In this document: one piece after another, positions 12,138 to 24,061 of the stretch
How positions within the stretch are numbered: position 1 is the first letter of the stretch
Layout: the number at the start of each line of letters is the position of its first letter
Assembly (NCBI RefSeq): GCF_000001735.4
Contig: NC_003075.7
Location: 16,803,001-16,867,000 of the forward strand
Direction: 5' to 3'
Origin: Arabidopsis thaliana
Taxonomy: Eukaryota > Streptophyta > Magnoliopsida > Brassicales > Brassicaceae
Length of the DNA stretch: 64,000 bases
The notes under the pieces: model-generated
The model's database searches: none
What the model saw: the letters and a program-made list of their open reading frames with translations, nothing else
Told to the model about the DNA's origin: nothing
Program-made: the position numbers and the translations under genes

Positions 12138-13683
12138 ATGACGATAGTTGCACTTTCATGGATCCCAAAAGAGGCATCAAAGGCTATGCCTGTTGCTGCT
12201 GAATCTCCTTGTATGGAAGAAAAGATGGACGATGAAATTCAGAATGCTCAAGTTACTCATGCCAAGTCTGTAGCAAAATCTTTTGGGAAAAGCAAGGTTG
12301 CTTCTTCTTCTTCAACAGATGCTGATGAAGTTGTCAAGTTCTTGAAAGAACTCGACATGGATAACTATGATGAAGAGGATGATGGTATATAACTTTCTTC
12401 TGTTTTTCCTACATATTTGCATATTTTCATTGCATATATGCTAATGTACAGTTTCCTTCATTCTTGCGTTTGGACTCAGAGATTGAACTGTTTAGCTCTG
12501 GGCAGGGACACCTTTATTATCCAAGCAATGACATGGATCCATACCTAAAGGATACTGACGTAAGAAACACCATTAATTTTTCTCTTACTAATTGTGGAGA
12601 CTCAATAGTAAATACTGATCTTGATATCCCCTAGGGTGACTATGACTCAGAGGATCACGATGACTTGACAATTAGGCCAACCGATTCACTGATCATCTGT
12701 GCTGCTATTAAACATGAAGTCAACTATCTCGAGGTTTATGTATATGAGGAATCCGAAAACATTTATCTTCGCAATGACATGATTATATCCGAGCTTCCAT
12801 TGTGCACAGCATGGCTTGATTGTCCTCTCAAAGGAGGGGGAAAAGGTTTGTGTGTATCCAAGAATAGCTGTGGATGAGATTATGATCATTTTCCTCAAGT
12901 TTTGCTTTCGTGTTCGCAGGGAACTTTGTAGCTATCGGGACAATGGAGTCCTCTATAGAGATATGGGATCTTGACCTTGTATGTACTTGTTAACTGTTTT
13001 TTTGATGATGTTTACCTTTTGTTTTATCCATCATGAGATAATGATTTGTAAGCTGATTATATAATGCTTCAGGTGAATGAGGTGCTACCTTGTGTACAAC
13101 TGGGACGGATAGCCGGGCAGGTGTGACAACCAACTTTTGAAAATTATTTAGCTCCTCTGTTTTTCCAAATGTAACATGTTAGTTGTCTTTCTCTCACTCT
13201 AGACATCAGATTCCCACACTGGTCCAGTAATTGATCTTGCTTGGAACAAGGAGTTTCGGTACATATGTTTAAGCTCGCTGGTTTCATGATTGAAAATAAT
13301 CTCCAGAACTTGCTTACCAGACTCTTTTTTTTTTAACTTTTAACTGGGAAAATAGGAATATAGTTGCTAGTGGTAGTGAAGACAAAAAAGTGAAGGTTTG
13401 GGATGTGGCTACGGGGAAATGCAAGGTTACTATGGAGCATCACGAAAAGAAGGTATGAAGGTGAAACTGTTTCCATGCTCTTTCAAGCTAGCATCTGTGC
13501 ATGCTCATGGTTTATTTATTGTGTGTTGTTTGGCTAACAGGTTCACGCGGTTGCATGGAACAATTATACTCCAGAAGTACTCCTCAGTGGGTCTCGTGAT
13601 CGTACTGTAGTATTGGTGACTGTTTTGTTCCATTTATGTGTTGAGTCTTGTACATGAAATTTTTTTATCATTATGTTGATCAG

Positions 13684-13720
<37 letters not shown>

Positions 13721-14517
13721 TGAGAAAGATGGAAGGGACCCTTCAAACTCGGGTTTGAAATGGTCTACCGAGGCCAAAGTCGAAAAATTGGCTTGGGATC
13801 CTCACAGCGAACACTCCTTTGTGGTGCATTACGCTTTCTTTGCTCTTCTAACACAAACATCTGAATGATTCAGATATCTGATGTGAATCGTTAACTTTTC
13901 TTCTTCCATCTTAGGTGAGTCTCAAAGATGGAACTGTGAAGGGCTTTGATACACGTGCTTCTGATTTATCACCAAGTTTCATTATCCATGCTCATGATAG
14001 TGAAGTCTCCTCCATATCATACAACATACATGCCCCCAATGTACACACATATATCTCTCTTTCTCTCTTGTCTCCTACCATATTCATAGTGTAGTCGTTT
14101 AATATCCGAGCTGTGCAGCTTTTGGCTACGGGATCTGCGGATGAAAGTGTGAAACTTTGGGATCTTTCAAACAACCAACCATCATGGATTGCTACAAACA
14201 AGCCAAATGCTGTAAGAGCCATGAATAAGAACTTTTGCTGCCATATGTTTGTTTCTGGTTTCTTTGTTTACCATTCCAAACTTTGATATATCAAACAGGG
14301 AGAAGTTTTCTCGGTCTCATTCTCAGCGGACTGCCCCTTCTTACTCGCTGTTGGTGGCTCAGAGGGGCTAAATGTAAGTAGGGATTTTGATGGTACAAGA
14401 AATAACAAATTCTGTTTTTGAGATAACCAACGTATATGTATACGCATGCTTGTGCAGGTGTGGGATACCTTATCAGACACTGCTGTGTCCCGAAGATATG
14501 GTAGCAGCCGACCATGA
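12138..14517 (+). CDS. PWP1-like WD40-repeat protein
   Basis: Thirteen exons: 12138-12384, 12480-12559, 12635-12845, 12920-12978, 13073-13120, 13203-13258, 13356-13452, 13541-13615, 13725-13823, 13915-14040, 14119-14211, 14299-14373 and 14458-14517; 441 aa. The N-terminus MTIVALSWIPKEASK resembles the start of periodic tryptophan protein 1. An acidic segment follows (DEVVKFLKELDMDNYDEEDD), then a WD40 propeller with blades ending IWDLDL, VWDVAT, KLWDLS and VWDT, and SGSRDRTVV / SLKDGTVKGFDTR inside. PWP1 proteins act in nucleolar ribosome biogenesis in fungi and animals; in plants a chromatin/nucleolar role is inference. I recall close paralogues at At4g18900/At4g18905. The last blade ends abruptly (RRYGSSRP, stop), slightly short but normal for the family. 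Confidence 0.9.
13689..13717. repeat. (TA)n microsatellite in intron 8 of the WD40 gene
   Basis: About 14 TA units end 7 bp before the 3' splice site at 13724, so they occupy the place of the polypyrimidine tract. Length is likely polymorphic among accessions. Confidence 0.85.
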
Positions 14518-14975
14518 ACCACATGGGAAGATACTTTGTTTCTTGAAGCTGACGCCCACTTTTTTATATAATTAAGAACTTGTTTATGTCGACTTCCTTC
14601 AGATCCTCGACTCCCATTTGAAATGATCCGTGTTTTTTTTATATCTAAACGTTGTTGATTGTTGCATACAATAATCTCAAACATATTTTCATTCAAAAAA
14701 ATAAAGTTTCAAAAATATTTTCTTATTTATGTCTCAGTATCTGTCTAGTTTTGCTAATTTCTCTAGTTAATTCTATTGTTTTAATAATAAAACAAAACAA
14801 ACCCAAAGCCAGTTTATTATTCAATCGGGTTTTGTTTGGTACATTGCTAATTTCAAGGCCCGTTCTGATCAAAGGTTTGGATGTTGGATAAACATTTTTT
14901 CAGAGAGAGCCAAACCAATCGAAGCGACAAACCCTAATTCCCAATTTTCTGAGCAAAAGACACCGTCAGCAAGAG

Positions 14976-15687
14976 ATGATGCGTGCTTCCGTGTATGCCA
15001 AGGTACGCGAATATGAACAGAACCTGCAGCTGAATTCTCTTTGTTTGATCCGCTGGTTTCATTGATTATATATGATTCCAAATGCATTTCAGTATTGTGT
15101 ATCCCTGATCTCGCAATTTTTCAACCAGAGTAGGGGTAAGCAAGAATAATGTGTATTTTTTTTTCTCTTGGATATGAATACAAATTTCATGGAACCCTAA
15201 GATATAAGAGGTTCAAATTTGGATTGAGAGAATCAGAACAAAGTTTAAGATTAAGCGAAAGGAGTTTGGAGAAGACTTATAAAAGGCTAGTGGAAAAGGA
15301 ACAACAACTTTGTGACCGGCTAAATCAGGTAATTAATAAGCATAACCAATAACGGGCATTTTTAGTTTGGATATGATCATACCAATTTTATTTGATCAAA
15401 ACAAATTTAGAGATCGAAGAAAGTAAAACAACGTTTGAAAGAAACCGAGTTGAGTTTGGATGAGATTTCTGCAAAGCTTGAGGAAAGACATCGACGACTC
15501 TTTGATAGGCTTGAGGTAACTAAGAACGAGTTTTTTTTGTGTCTTTCTTTTATAAACACTAATTATATTGACCCTATGTTATGTTTGGTAGAAATCAGTA
15601 CAAAAATTGGAACTAAGTGAAACGAATTTGGAAGAGTGCTTGAAAAGCTACGACTATGCCATTACAAAGTTGAGGAAGTGTGGATGA
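14976..15687 (+). CDS. Probable small coiled-coil protein gene with duplicated exons
   Basis: I can build a phase-consistent five-exon model: 14976-15002, 15093-15135, 15231-15328, 15411-15515 and 15592-15687; 122 aa. All introns are GT-AG and 76-95 nt, the normal size for this genome. The protein starts MMRASVYAK, has a short hydrophobic stretch (YCVSLISQFF) and is then charged heptads. Exons 3 and 4 encode similar segments (RSLEKTYKRLVEKEQQLCDRL and ISAKLEERHRRLFDRL), which suggests exon duplication. Exon 5 gives KLELSETNLEECLKSYDYAITKLRKCG. The acceptor before exon 3 has a poor polypyrimidine tract; starting instead at the ATG at 15149 would avoid it. I do not recognise the family. It may be expressed or a decaying fragment of a larger coiled-coil gene. 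Confidence 0.5.
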
Positions 15688-16882
15688 AGGAATCGATGAG
15701 GAAGAGTAGTACTGAGAGAATCATGAATCAAAACCTTTGGAATAATAATTAATTAGTAAAATGTTTCTAGAAGTCTTGTTACGGTTTTAGGTTCCTTTGA
15801 TCCTATTAGGACTAGGTCTTATTTGGATGATTGATACAAGGTAAAACGTTACATCTTCCTTCCATCACCATTTGGTTTATCCAAGCAAATTCAATTGCTT
15901 CCTTTGAAAATGTCAATTTATGTATAAACCCACTACTGCAAAATGAATGCAACCAATCAAATATAATTATATTAATGTATGCATATAATATATACTTTTG
16001 TAGAAATGACGATATATTCCTATTTCTTAGACAGCATATTGCGATGTCCTTACGGTCGAGAATATTGCAAGACAATCAATGTATATCATCAAAATGTCGT
16101 CGTGTTTGGCGTTTGGACACCAGTATAGTTGGATTAAACCCACAATAATCTATGGCCTAGAAACCAAAATAATCATTTGACTTGTTACACTTGTACTTAT
16201 ACAAGTCGGATTAATTTTAGTCGTAGTGAATTGATTGATAAGTCATACCCAAATTTTGGAATCATCTTTTTTCTCTCTCTTTGGTCGTCTATCTATAGTT
16301 TCTTAATCCCTAAATCAACATTTCATAAACTATCTTTTATTTTACCCATATACGATACTAAATGTTCGAAGAATAACCAATGCATTAATATGACTAATGA
16401 CTACATTATCGTGGGAATTGAAGAAAATCATAGTCATTACTTACTTTACTTTACTACTGTTACGTTCAAAAAAAGTCATACAAGAAAGCTAGAAAATGTA
16501 TAAGTGCAATTATGTTTCTACTTTCTAGATTACTACGGTTACGTTCCCATCAAAGTCAATTTGATTAAGACGCATTACTATACTTTTTAATAACGTGACC
16601 ATTAGTATACATTTGTATGGTATCAATATTTAAAAACATTTGATTGGATCATAGTTGCCATATGGGACGTGGGAGATGAGTGGGTAATAAGACAGTCACA
16701 CGCGCCTCTCTATAACACATGATCTCCACGCGCTCTTCCTCTTCAGCAGGAAAGCTTTTACCAATTCAGCAAATCAAGAAGCTATATAAATGCCGCACTT
16801 AACGTATTGAAACTTACGATCAAATATCAATCTCTCTCTCTTTCGACCAATGGACTAAATCAAAACTTTTGATTTTCCGGCG
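15688..16882. other. Upstream region of BIG4
   Basis: AT-rich DNA without a convincing gene. A phrase TACTACTGTTACGTTC at about 16451 recurs as TTACTACGGTTACGTTC at about 16529, a weak duplication. The BIG4 core promoter is close to the gene: TATATAAATG near 16783 and a CT-rich leader near 16830. Confidence 0.55.
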
Positions 16883-19800
16883 ATGTCAACGTCACAAACC
16901 CTCGGCGGCGCCACACGTTGTGGCCGGATCATAGGTCCATCATTAGACAAGATCATAAAAAACGCTGCGTGGCGTAAACACACGTACCTTGTCTCTTCAT
17001 GTAAATCCGTTCTCGACAAGCTCGAATCTCTTCCCGACGACTTCCACGATCCTTCCTCCGTCGTCTCTGGCCTCGCCGCATCAGATGCAGATTCCGTTCT
17101 CCAACCTTTTCTCTTATCTCTCGAAACAGCTTATTCAAAAGTCGTCGAGCCTTCTCTAGATTGCGCTTTTAAACTCTTCTCTCTCTCAATCCTCCGCGGT
17201 GAGATCCAATCATCAAAACAAGATTCAATCCTCTTCAAACTCGTCAACGCCGTCTCCAAAGTCGGTGCTATAGCCGAAGAACCGATTCAACTCGCTGTTC
17301 TTAGAGTTCTTCTCGCTGCCGTTAGATCTCCATGTATCTTGATCCGTGGTGATTGCTTGTTACACGTTGTCAAGACTTGTTATAATATTTACCTTGGTGG
17401 CTTGAGCGGCACGACACAGATCTGTGCTAAATCTGTCTTAGCTCAGATGATGCTTGTGATCTTCACAAGATCTGAAGAAGATTCGCTTGATGTTTCTGTC
17501 AAAACGATTTACGTCAACGAGTTATTAACTTTCACGGACAAGAGTGTTAATGAAGGAAGCTCTGTTTATTTCTGTCAAGGGTTTGTGAATGAAGTCATGG
17601 CTGCAGGACAAGGAAGTCCTCTTCCTCCTCCTGATGTGATTCAGATTCTGTTGCAAAATCCCGAGACTGAAACCGTTATGACTCCGGATTCACCGTCTTT
17701 CCGAGGATACGTGGCAAACGGAGAAGGTGATTCTGAGACCGGTGACATGAGTAAGGTGAGACAAGACGCTTTTCTTCTGTTCAAGAACTTGTGTAAATTG
17801 TCCATGAGGTTTTCGTCCAAGGAGAACAATGATGATCAGATCATGGTGAGAGGTAAGACTCTGTCTTTGGAGTTGCTTAAAGTCATTATTGACAATGGTG
17901 GTTCTGTTTGGCGGACTAATGAAAGCTTCATCAATGCCGTTAAGCAATACTTATGCTTATCACTACTAAAGAACAGTGCGGTATCAATCATGTCAATATT
18001 TCAATTGCAATGTGCTATCTTCATGAGCTTGTTATCAAAGCTTAGATCAGTCTTGAAAGCAGAAATCGGCATTTTCTTTCCGATGATTGTTCTTCGCGTG
18101 CTTGAGAATGTTCTTCAACCTAGTTACTTGCAGAAGATGACTGTTCTCAACTTGCTAGACAAAATGTCGCAAGATCCGCAGTTGATGGTCGATATCTTTG
18201 TGAACTATGACTGCGATGTGGAGTCTTCAAACATACTTGAAAGGTATTATTAGATTAGTCTAAGAAACTGTCACAAAATTGTTGCATGACTCGTTAAGAG
18301 TAAATGTAATGTATTAAAGCTCTTATAATTCCATCAGATACTTGCAGGATTGTCAACGGTCTTCTCAAAACTGCTCTAGGACCACCCACCGGATCATCAA
18401 CAACGTTGTCTCCAGCGCAAGATAGTACATTCAGGAATGATTCTGTCAAGTGTTTGGTTAACTTAGCCAAGGCAATGGGAAATTGGATGGACCAGCAGTT
18501 GAAAGTGAACGAGACGGTCTGGCCTAAGGGCTCACAAGTTTATGCTTCTATGGACAGTAATGCAAGCCAGATTAGTGAGTTAGAAGGAACTATATCTGAC
18601 TGTGATTCACAGCCAGATACTAGTAATCCAGAAGCTTATGATGCTTCTATGCTTGAGCAACGAAGGGCTTACAAAATTGAATTGCAGGTCCAGTATTTAC
18701 AAGTCCTTAAATCTTTTTTTATGATATATCAGTTTTTATGTTCACTGACATATAGTTCTTGGTGATTTGCAGAAAGGTATCTCTCTGTTCAATAGGAAGC
18801 CGTCGAAAGGTGTCGAATTTCTCATAAGTACCAAGAAAATAGGTAGCTCCCCTGAGGAAGTTGCTTCGTTTCTGATGAAGACCGCAGGGCTAAATGGAAC
18901 TGTGATTGGTGATTATCTTGGTGAAAGAGATGAACTTCCACTAAAAGTTATGCATGCATATGTTGATTCGTTTAACTTTGAAAAGAAGGATTTTGTCGAA
19001 GCAATACGGTTCTTTCTACGTGGGTTTAGGCTACCAGGAGAAGCACAGAAGATTGATCGAATCATGGAGAAGTTTGCAGAACATTACTGGAAATGCAACC
19101 CTGGTTCTTTTACTAGTGCAGACACTGCTTATGTTCTTGCATACTCTGTGATAATGCTCAACACAGATGCACACAACAACATGGTTAAGGATAAGGTATG
19201 CTTCCTTTCTTCTGATATTTATCAAGCATATCTACTGAGTAGAATAACTTATTGCCTTGAAATTCACGTTTGATGACATATGAAGTGTAACAAATCTGGT
19301 CATTTCCTCTGTTTCTGATCTTGTACATACATGTACAGAAATGGTCTGAATCGTTCTGATGTTTGTGTTCAAATTCAATGTTTGTTTAGATGACGAAAGC
19401 TGACTTCGTCCGCAACAATAGGGGGATAGACGATGGAAAGGACTTGCCTGAAGAGTATTTAGGTTCTCTATATGATCGAGTTGTGAAAGAAGAAATCAGG
19501 ATGAACTCGGACACTTTAGCCCCACAAAACAAACAGGTGAATGGCTTGAATAAACTGTTGGGCCTAGACGGAATTCTCAATCTGGTTTCTTGGATGCAAC
19601 CAGATGAGAAACCTCATGGTGCCAATGGACGTCTTATAAGGGATATTCAGGAACAGTTCCAAGCTAAGCCAGAGAAATCAGAGTAAGCATTATTGCTAGA
19701 CCAGCTTCTATGTGTCATATATATTATTCTCTGTGTCTCACTTTGTAAGCAAGATTCTGAAATATGTTTTGCGATGTTATTCGTCTGCAGGTCAGTTTAT

Positions 19801-22800
19801 CATACTGTTACAGATATTTCGATCTTGAGATTCATACTAGAGGTCTCTTGGGGACCGATGCTTGCTGCATTCAGTGTCACTATTGACCAGAGTGATGATA
19901 GACTAGCAACTTCTCTTTGCTTACAAGGCTTCAGATATGCGGTTCATGTCACTGCAGTTATGGGAATGCAAACTCAAAGAGATGCTTTTGTAACTTCCAT
20001 GGCCAAGTTCACTAATCTTCATTGTGCTGCAGATATGAAGCAGAAAAATGTTGATGCTGTTAAAGTAAGTCCTTTGTTTTATATCTCAGCCTAGCTAAAA
20101 ATATGTTCTATATATATCACCAACTGATGGAATAAACAATATGTCCCATTGTATGCAGGCGATAATAACAATAGCCATAGAAGACGGTAACCATCTACAT
20201 GGTTCTTGGGAACATATTTTAACTTGTCTTTCACGCATTGAACATTTGCAACTCCTTGGAGAAGTATCACCATCAGAGAAACGTTACGTCCCTACAAAAA
20301 AAGCTGAGGTAGATGACAAGAAAGCTTTAGGGTTTCCAAATTTAAAGAAACGTGGATCTTTTCAGAATCCATCTGTTATGGCTGTTGTTAGGGGAGGTTC
20401 TTATGATAGTACTTCACTTGTGAAAAGTGTTCCCAAACTAGTTACTCCGGAGCAGATCAAAAGTTTCATTGCAAATTTGAATCTACTTGATCAAATTGGC
20501 AATTTTGAGTTGAACCATGTCTATGCTAATAGCCAAAGGTTGAACAGTGAAGCTATAGTTTCTTTTGTTAAAGCGCTATGTAAAGTCTCCATGTCAGAAC
20601 TTCAGTCACCAACAGATCCTCGTGTCTTTAGCCTCACGAAACTAGTCGAAACAGCGTAACTTCTCATTCTATGATCTTATACTAATTTTACATTGCTCTG
20701 CTTTGCCATTCTCTGATCAAATGAACTGTTTTCTTTCTCTGTGACAGGCATTATAACATGAACCGGATCCGATTAGTTTGGTCCCGCATATGGAATGTTC
20801 TTTCTGATTTCTTCGTATCAGTTGGCTTGTCAGAGAATCTCTCTGTTGCAATATTTGTCATGGACTCGCTTCGTCAGCTTTCCATGAAATTCTTGGAGCG
20901 TGAGGAGCTAGCAAACTACCATTTCCAACATGAGTTTCTTCGACCATTCGTCGTTGTTATGCAGAAAAGCAGTTCCGCGGAGATTAGAGAGCTAATAGTC
21001 CGATGTGTTTCTCAAATGGTTCTTAGTCGAGTTAGTAATGTGAAATCTGGTTGGAAAAATGTCTTCACAGTAAGTAACACACAACATTTCTCAATACAAT
21101 ATCCATCTTTGAATATGTTTACTAATGATCTTGTTTGTTTAGGTTTTTACAACTGCAGCGCTTGATGAGAGGAAGAACATTGTACTGTTAGCTTTCGAGA
21201 CAATCGAGAAAATTGTGCGGGATCATTTTCATTGCATAATCGAGACAGAGATAACGGTATACGCAGACTGCATTAGATGTCTCATCACCTTCACAAACAG
21301 CAAGTTTGAAGGTGACATTGGCTTCAACACCATAGAATTTCTTCGTTTCTGCGCTTTAAAGCTTGAAGAAGGAGGACTTGTCTTGAATGAGAAACTCAAG
21401 AACAATACTATCTCAGCGTTAAAGGAAGATTTTTCTGATACACAGAGTTTTACTGACCTTGATGAACAAGTATCCTATTGGATTCCTCTGCTTACAGGTT
21501 ACAACAAGATATTGCTTATGTGCTTTACACACTAAGTTATATCCTCTGTTTTGTTAAATAATTTGAGTATTTTTATTTGTTCAGGTTTATGTAAGCAAGT
21601 CTCGGATCCAAGACCAGCAATTCGAAAGCGTTCCATAGAAGTATTGTTCCACATTCTGATGGATCATGGTCATCTTTTTACAAGACCCTTTTGGACTGGA
21701 ATCTTCAGCTCTATCATTCTCCCAGTTTTCAACAACATACGAAGTAAAACCGATATGCTATTTGAAGAAAGTGTTGATTCGCCATCCTCAGCTTCTCTAG
21801 ACACCGAAGAAACTACATGGGACGTTGAGACATCAACACTTGCATTGCAGCTTCTCGTCGATCTACTCGTTAAATTTTTCAGATCCGTGAGATCTCAGCT
21901 TCCAAGCGTTGTGTCAATCATCGTAGGGTTCATAAAGAGTCCTTTTCAAGGCTCTACAGGCTCTGGAATCTCTGTTTTGCTACATCTGGCTGATGGATTG
22001 GCTCGTAGTGCCTCTGAAGATGAATGGAGAGAGATATTCTTGGCTCTCAAGGAAGCAGCGTCGCTGACTTTCGCCGGTTTCATGAAAGTCTTGAGAACAA
22101 TGGATGATATCGAAGATGTTGAAACACTTTCTGGTCAAAGCGTAAACATAGGTGATCTTGATGATGACAGTCTTCACATCATGTCGTATGTTGTCTCCAG
22201 AACAAAGAAACACATTGATGTCCTGTCTCAAATCGTTGAGGTCCCCTCTCTCTCCTTTCTCTGTTTCTCTCTTTTTAGCCAAGGACTCTGTTTTTGACTT
22301 CTCTGTTTCTCTCTTTTTAAGCCAATGACTCTGTTCTTGACTCCTCTGTTTCTTTTACAGGTTGTGAGTGATTTATACAGAAGAAACCAGTTCTCATTGT
22401 CCGCATCACACGTGGATATTCTGGCAGACATTTTCTCGTGCATCGCGTCTCACGCACAGCAACTAAACACCGACACAGTCCTTAGAAGGAAGTTCAAGAG
22501 AGCATGCTCTGTCCAAAACCTAACAGAGCCTCAACTACTTAACTTCGAGAACGAGGCTTACAAATCCTACATGATGTTCCTCCAAGACATGGTTACTTGC
22601 AATCCAAACGTCTCCAAAGAACTAGATCTCGAGTCTCGTCTAGTCACTGAATGCGCAAAAATCGTGAAGATCTACCTTAAATGCACAGATCCACAACAAC
22701 AAGAACAACAACAAAGAAAACCGGTGCTATGGGTTCTTCCGATGGAATCAGATCGTGTAGAAGAAGCAACGGCGAGAACTTCACTGCTTGTTTCTTCACT

Positions 22801-22960
22801 CGAAGCCTTGTGCTCATTAGAAGCAGAGTCTCTGAAGAAACACGTGTCCAGCTTCTTCCCTTTGTTGGTGGATCTTGTGAGGACTGAGCATTGCTCTCCA
22901 CAAGTTCCGTACGTCCTAAGCAATGTTTTGAAATCGTGCATTGGTCCTATTTTGGCTTAG
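16883..22960 (+). CDS. BIG4: BIG4, large ARF guanine-nucleotide exchange factor (Sec7 family)
   Basis: Ten exons: 16883-18243, 18348-18687, 18773-19195, 19390-19682, 19791-20064, 20159-20655, 20748-21069, 21143-21497, 21585-22240 and 22361-22960; 1706 aa. The first exon holds the DCB dimerisation domain and the HUS domain ([12 protein letters not shown]). The Sec7 domain starts at [17 protein letters not shown] (exon 3), contains [12 protein letters not shown] with the catalytic glutamate, and [16 protein letters not shown], and ends near [18 protein letters not shown] domains fill the C-terminus. BIG GEFs activate ARF1 at the trans-Golgi network to recruit AP-1 for secretory and vacuolar traffic (established knowledge). 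The Met in SVIMLNTD is the residue associated with brefeldin A sensitivity in GNOM; BIG3 is the resistant member. AP-1 sigma, encoded at 29.6 kb, acts downstream in the same route, though nothing suggests co-regulation. Confidence 0.96.
22259..22353. repeat. 42/43-bp tandem duplication inside BIG4 intron 9
   Basis: Unit 1 (22259-22300) and unit 2 (22301-22343) both begin CTCTGTTTCTCTCTTTTTA and continue with GCCAA(G/T)GACTCTGTT; a 10-bp third start follows (22344-22353). The duplicated unit contains TTTTTAG, so it copies a potential 3' splice site ahead of the real acceptor at 22360. Confidence 0.85.
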
Positions 22961-23767
22961 TCGCTTGCTTGTGGCTTAAGTAATTAACTGATCTGTGTGT
23001 CGTCCACATTTTGTTTTGGGGGTTTGGCTGTCTACCCGAATAAATTTTGGCCATAGATGTTTATGTTGTTTTCTTAAAATGAAATTTATACATTGCGTAA
23101 TTTTAAAGAAATTTACTGACACGAAAAGAAAAGACTTTTGATAATATAGTTATCCATGTTGATTTTGTTGATGAGCGTTGGAACTAAACAAGATCCTTCC
23201 TTTAGATGAATTATAATGGTAATTACCAGAAAAGGGTATAGGCTTCTTTGGCCTGAAGGAGGCAACCTTGGAGAGAGTATTTTAAGGCTGTAAAAAAAAG
23301 ATTTGCAGATGGTTTGTTTTATCGTTTACTGAAATATGATCCATGTGGAGCGTCTCATGCTAACGAAGTTGATCTTTACCATCCTTTCTTTTAAGAGAGA
23401 CTGATCAATCCGATTCTTGTAACGGTAATATAACTTTTTCTTAACCTGATCAATTTCCTTTTCTTCGCATAACATTAAAAAAAAAAAAAGATTCAAATAA
23501 ATTACCCTTGATGTATATTGTTGTTACGCAGTAATAAAGATATGATATGTTGTAACGGTAATTATGTAATGTAACAAGAGCAACTTTCCTTATTTTCAAT
23601 GGAGCCGTTGCTTATAAATACGCTCCCTCATCATATCTTCTTCTTCTTCTTCTTCTTTGTTGATCAATCATAAAACAAAAAGCCATCTTTCATCTTTTTC
23701 TTCTTCTTTCCTTTTCAAGACCTGCAAATATTTCTCGTCTCGATCAAAGCTTTGCGACTGATCACTG
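22961..23767. other. 3' flank of BIG4 and promoter of the small ORF at 23.8 kb
   Basis: No coding sequence is evident to about 23.6 kb. A TATA box (TATAAATA, 23613-23620) is followed by a (TTC)n tract at about 23637-23658 and a CT-rich leader to 23715, which looks like a genuine plant promoter and 5' UTR. Confidence 0.6.
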
Positions 23768-24061
23768 ATGTGCTTTCGATCTCTCGTGACAACATCTTCT
23801 TATATCAATCGAGTTCAAATTATGTCTCCCTTATTTCACACGATCCAAGATCTCGCCACCGAAACGCTTTCACGTACCGGAGGATTCTTCGACGGCGAAG
23901 AGAGTGATAGTGAAATTGACGATCAGTTAGCAGATTCGTTGTTTGATGGTTTTAGAGTACGAGTCGCCTCCGGAGGAAGAAGACGAATTTGTGTTTCATC
24001 GATCATCATCACCACAACCCTAGGTTTGTGTTTTCCTAATTTCCTTTTTCTTTTTAAATAA
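23768..24061 (+). CDS. Small acidic ORF of doubtful integrity
   Basis: The ORF has a good TATA box and CT-rich leader 110-155 bp upstream. The start may be the ATG at 23768 or the second Met at 23822 (MSPLFHTIQDLATETL). The segment SRTGGFFDGEESDSEIDDQLADSLFDGF looks like real protein. After it the same frame turns basic and uninformative (RVRVASGGRRRICV), while the +1 frame gives an acidic continuation EYESPPEEEDEFVFHRSSS and then a stop at 24021-24023. This suggests a one-base shift near 23950 in a once-longer acidic protein. The 3' end runs straight into the AT-rich repeat array. No family recognised. It may be a pseudogene, or spliced at the GT after 24023. Confidence 0.35.
   Translation: MCFRSLVTTSSYINRVQIMSPLFHTIQDLATETLSRTGGFFDGEESDSEIDDQLADSLFDGFRVRVASGGRRRICVSSIIITTTLGLCFPNFLFLFK

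Noticed and set aside
17641-17947. Minus-strand ORFs within BIG4 exon 1
   Set aside because: Antisense shadows of a long, well-supported coding exon.
23945-23956. A GT..AG (GTTTTAG) that would join the acidic frames of the small ORF at 23.8 kb
   Set aside because: The intron would be 7 nt long, impossible for the spliceosome. A base change is the simpler reading.
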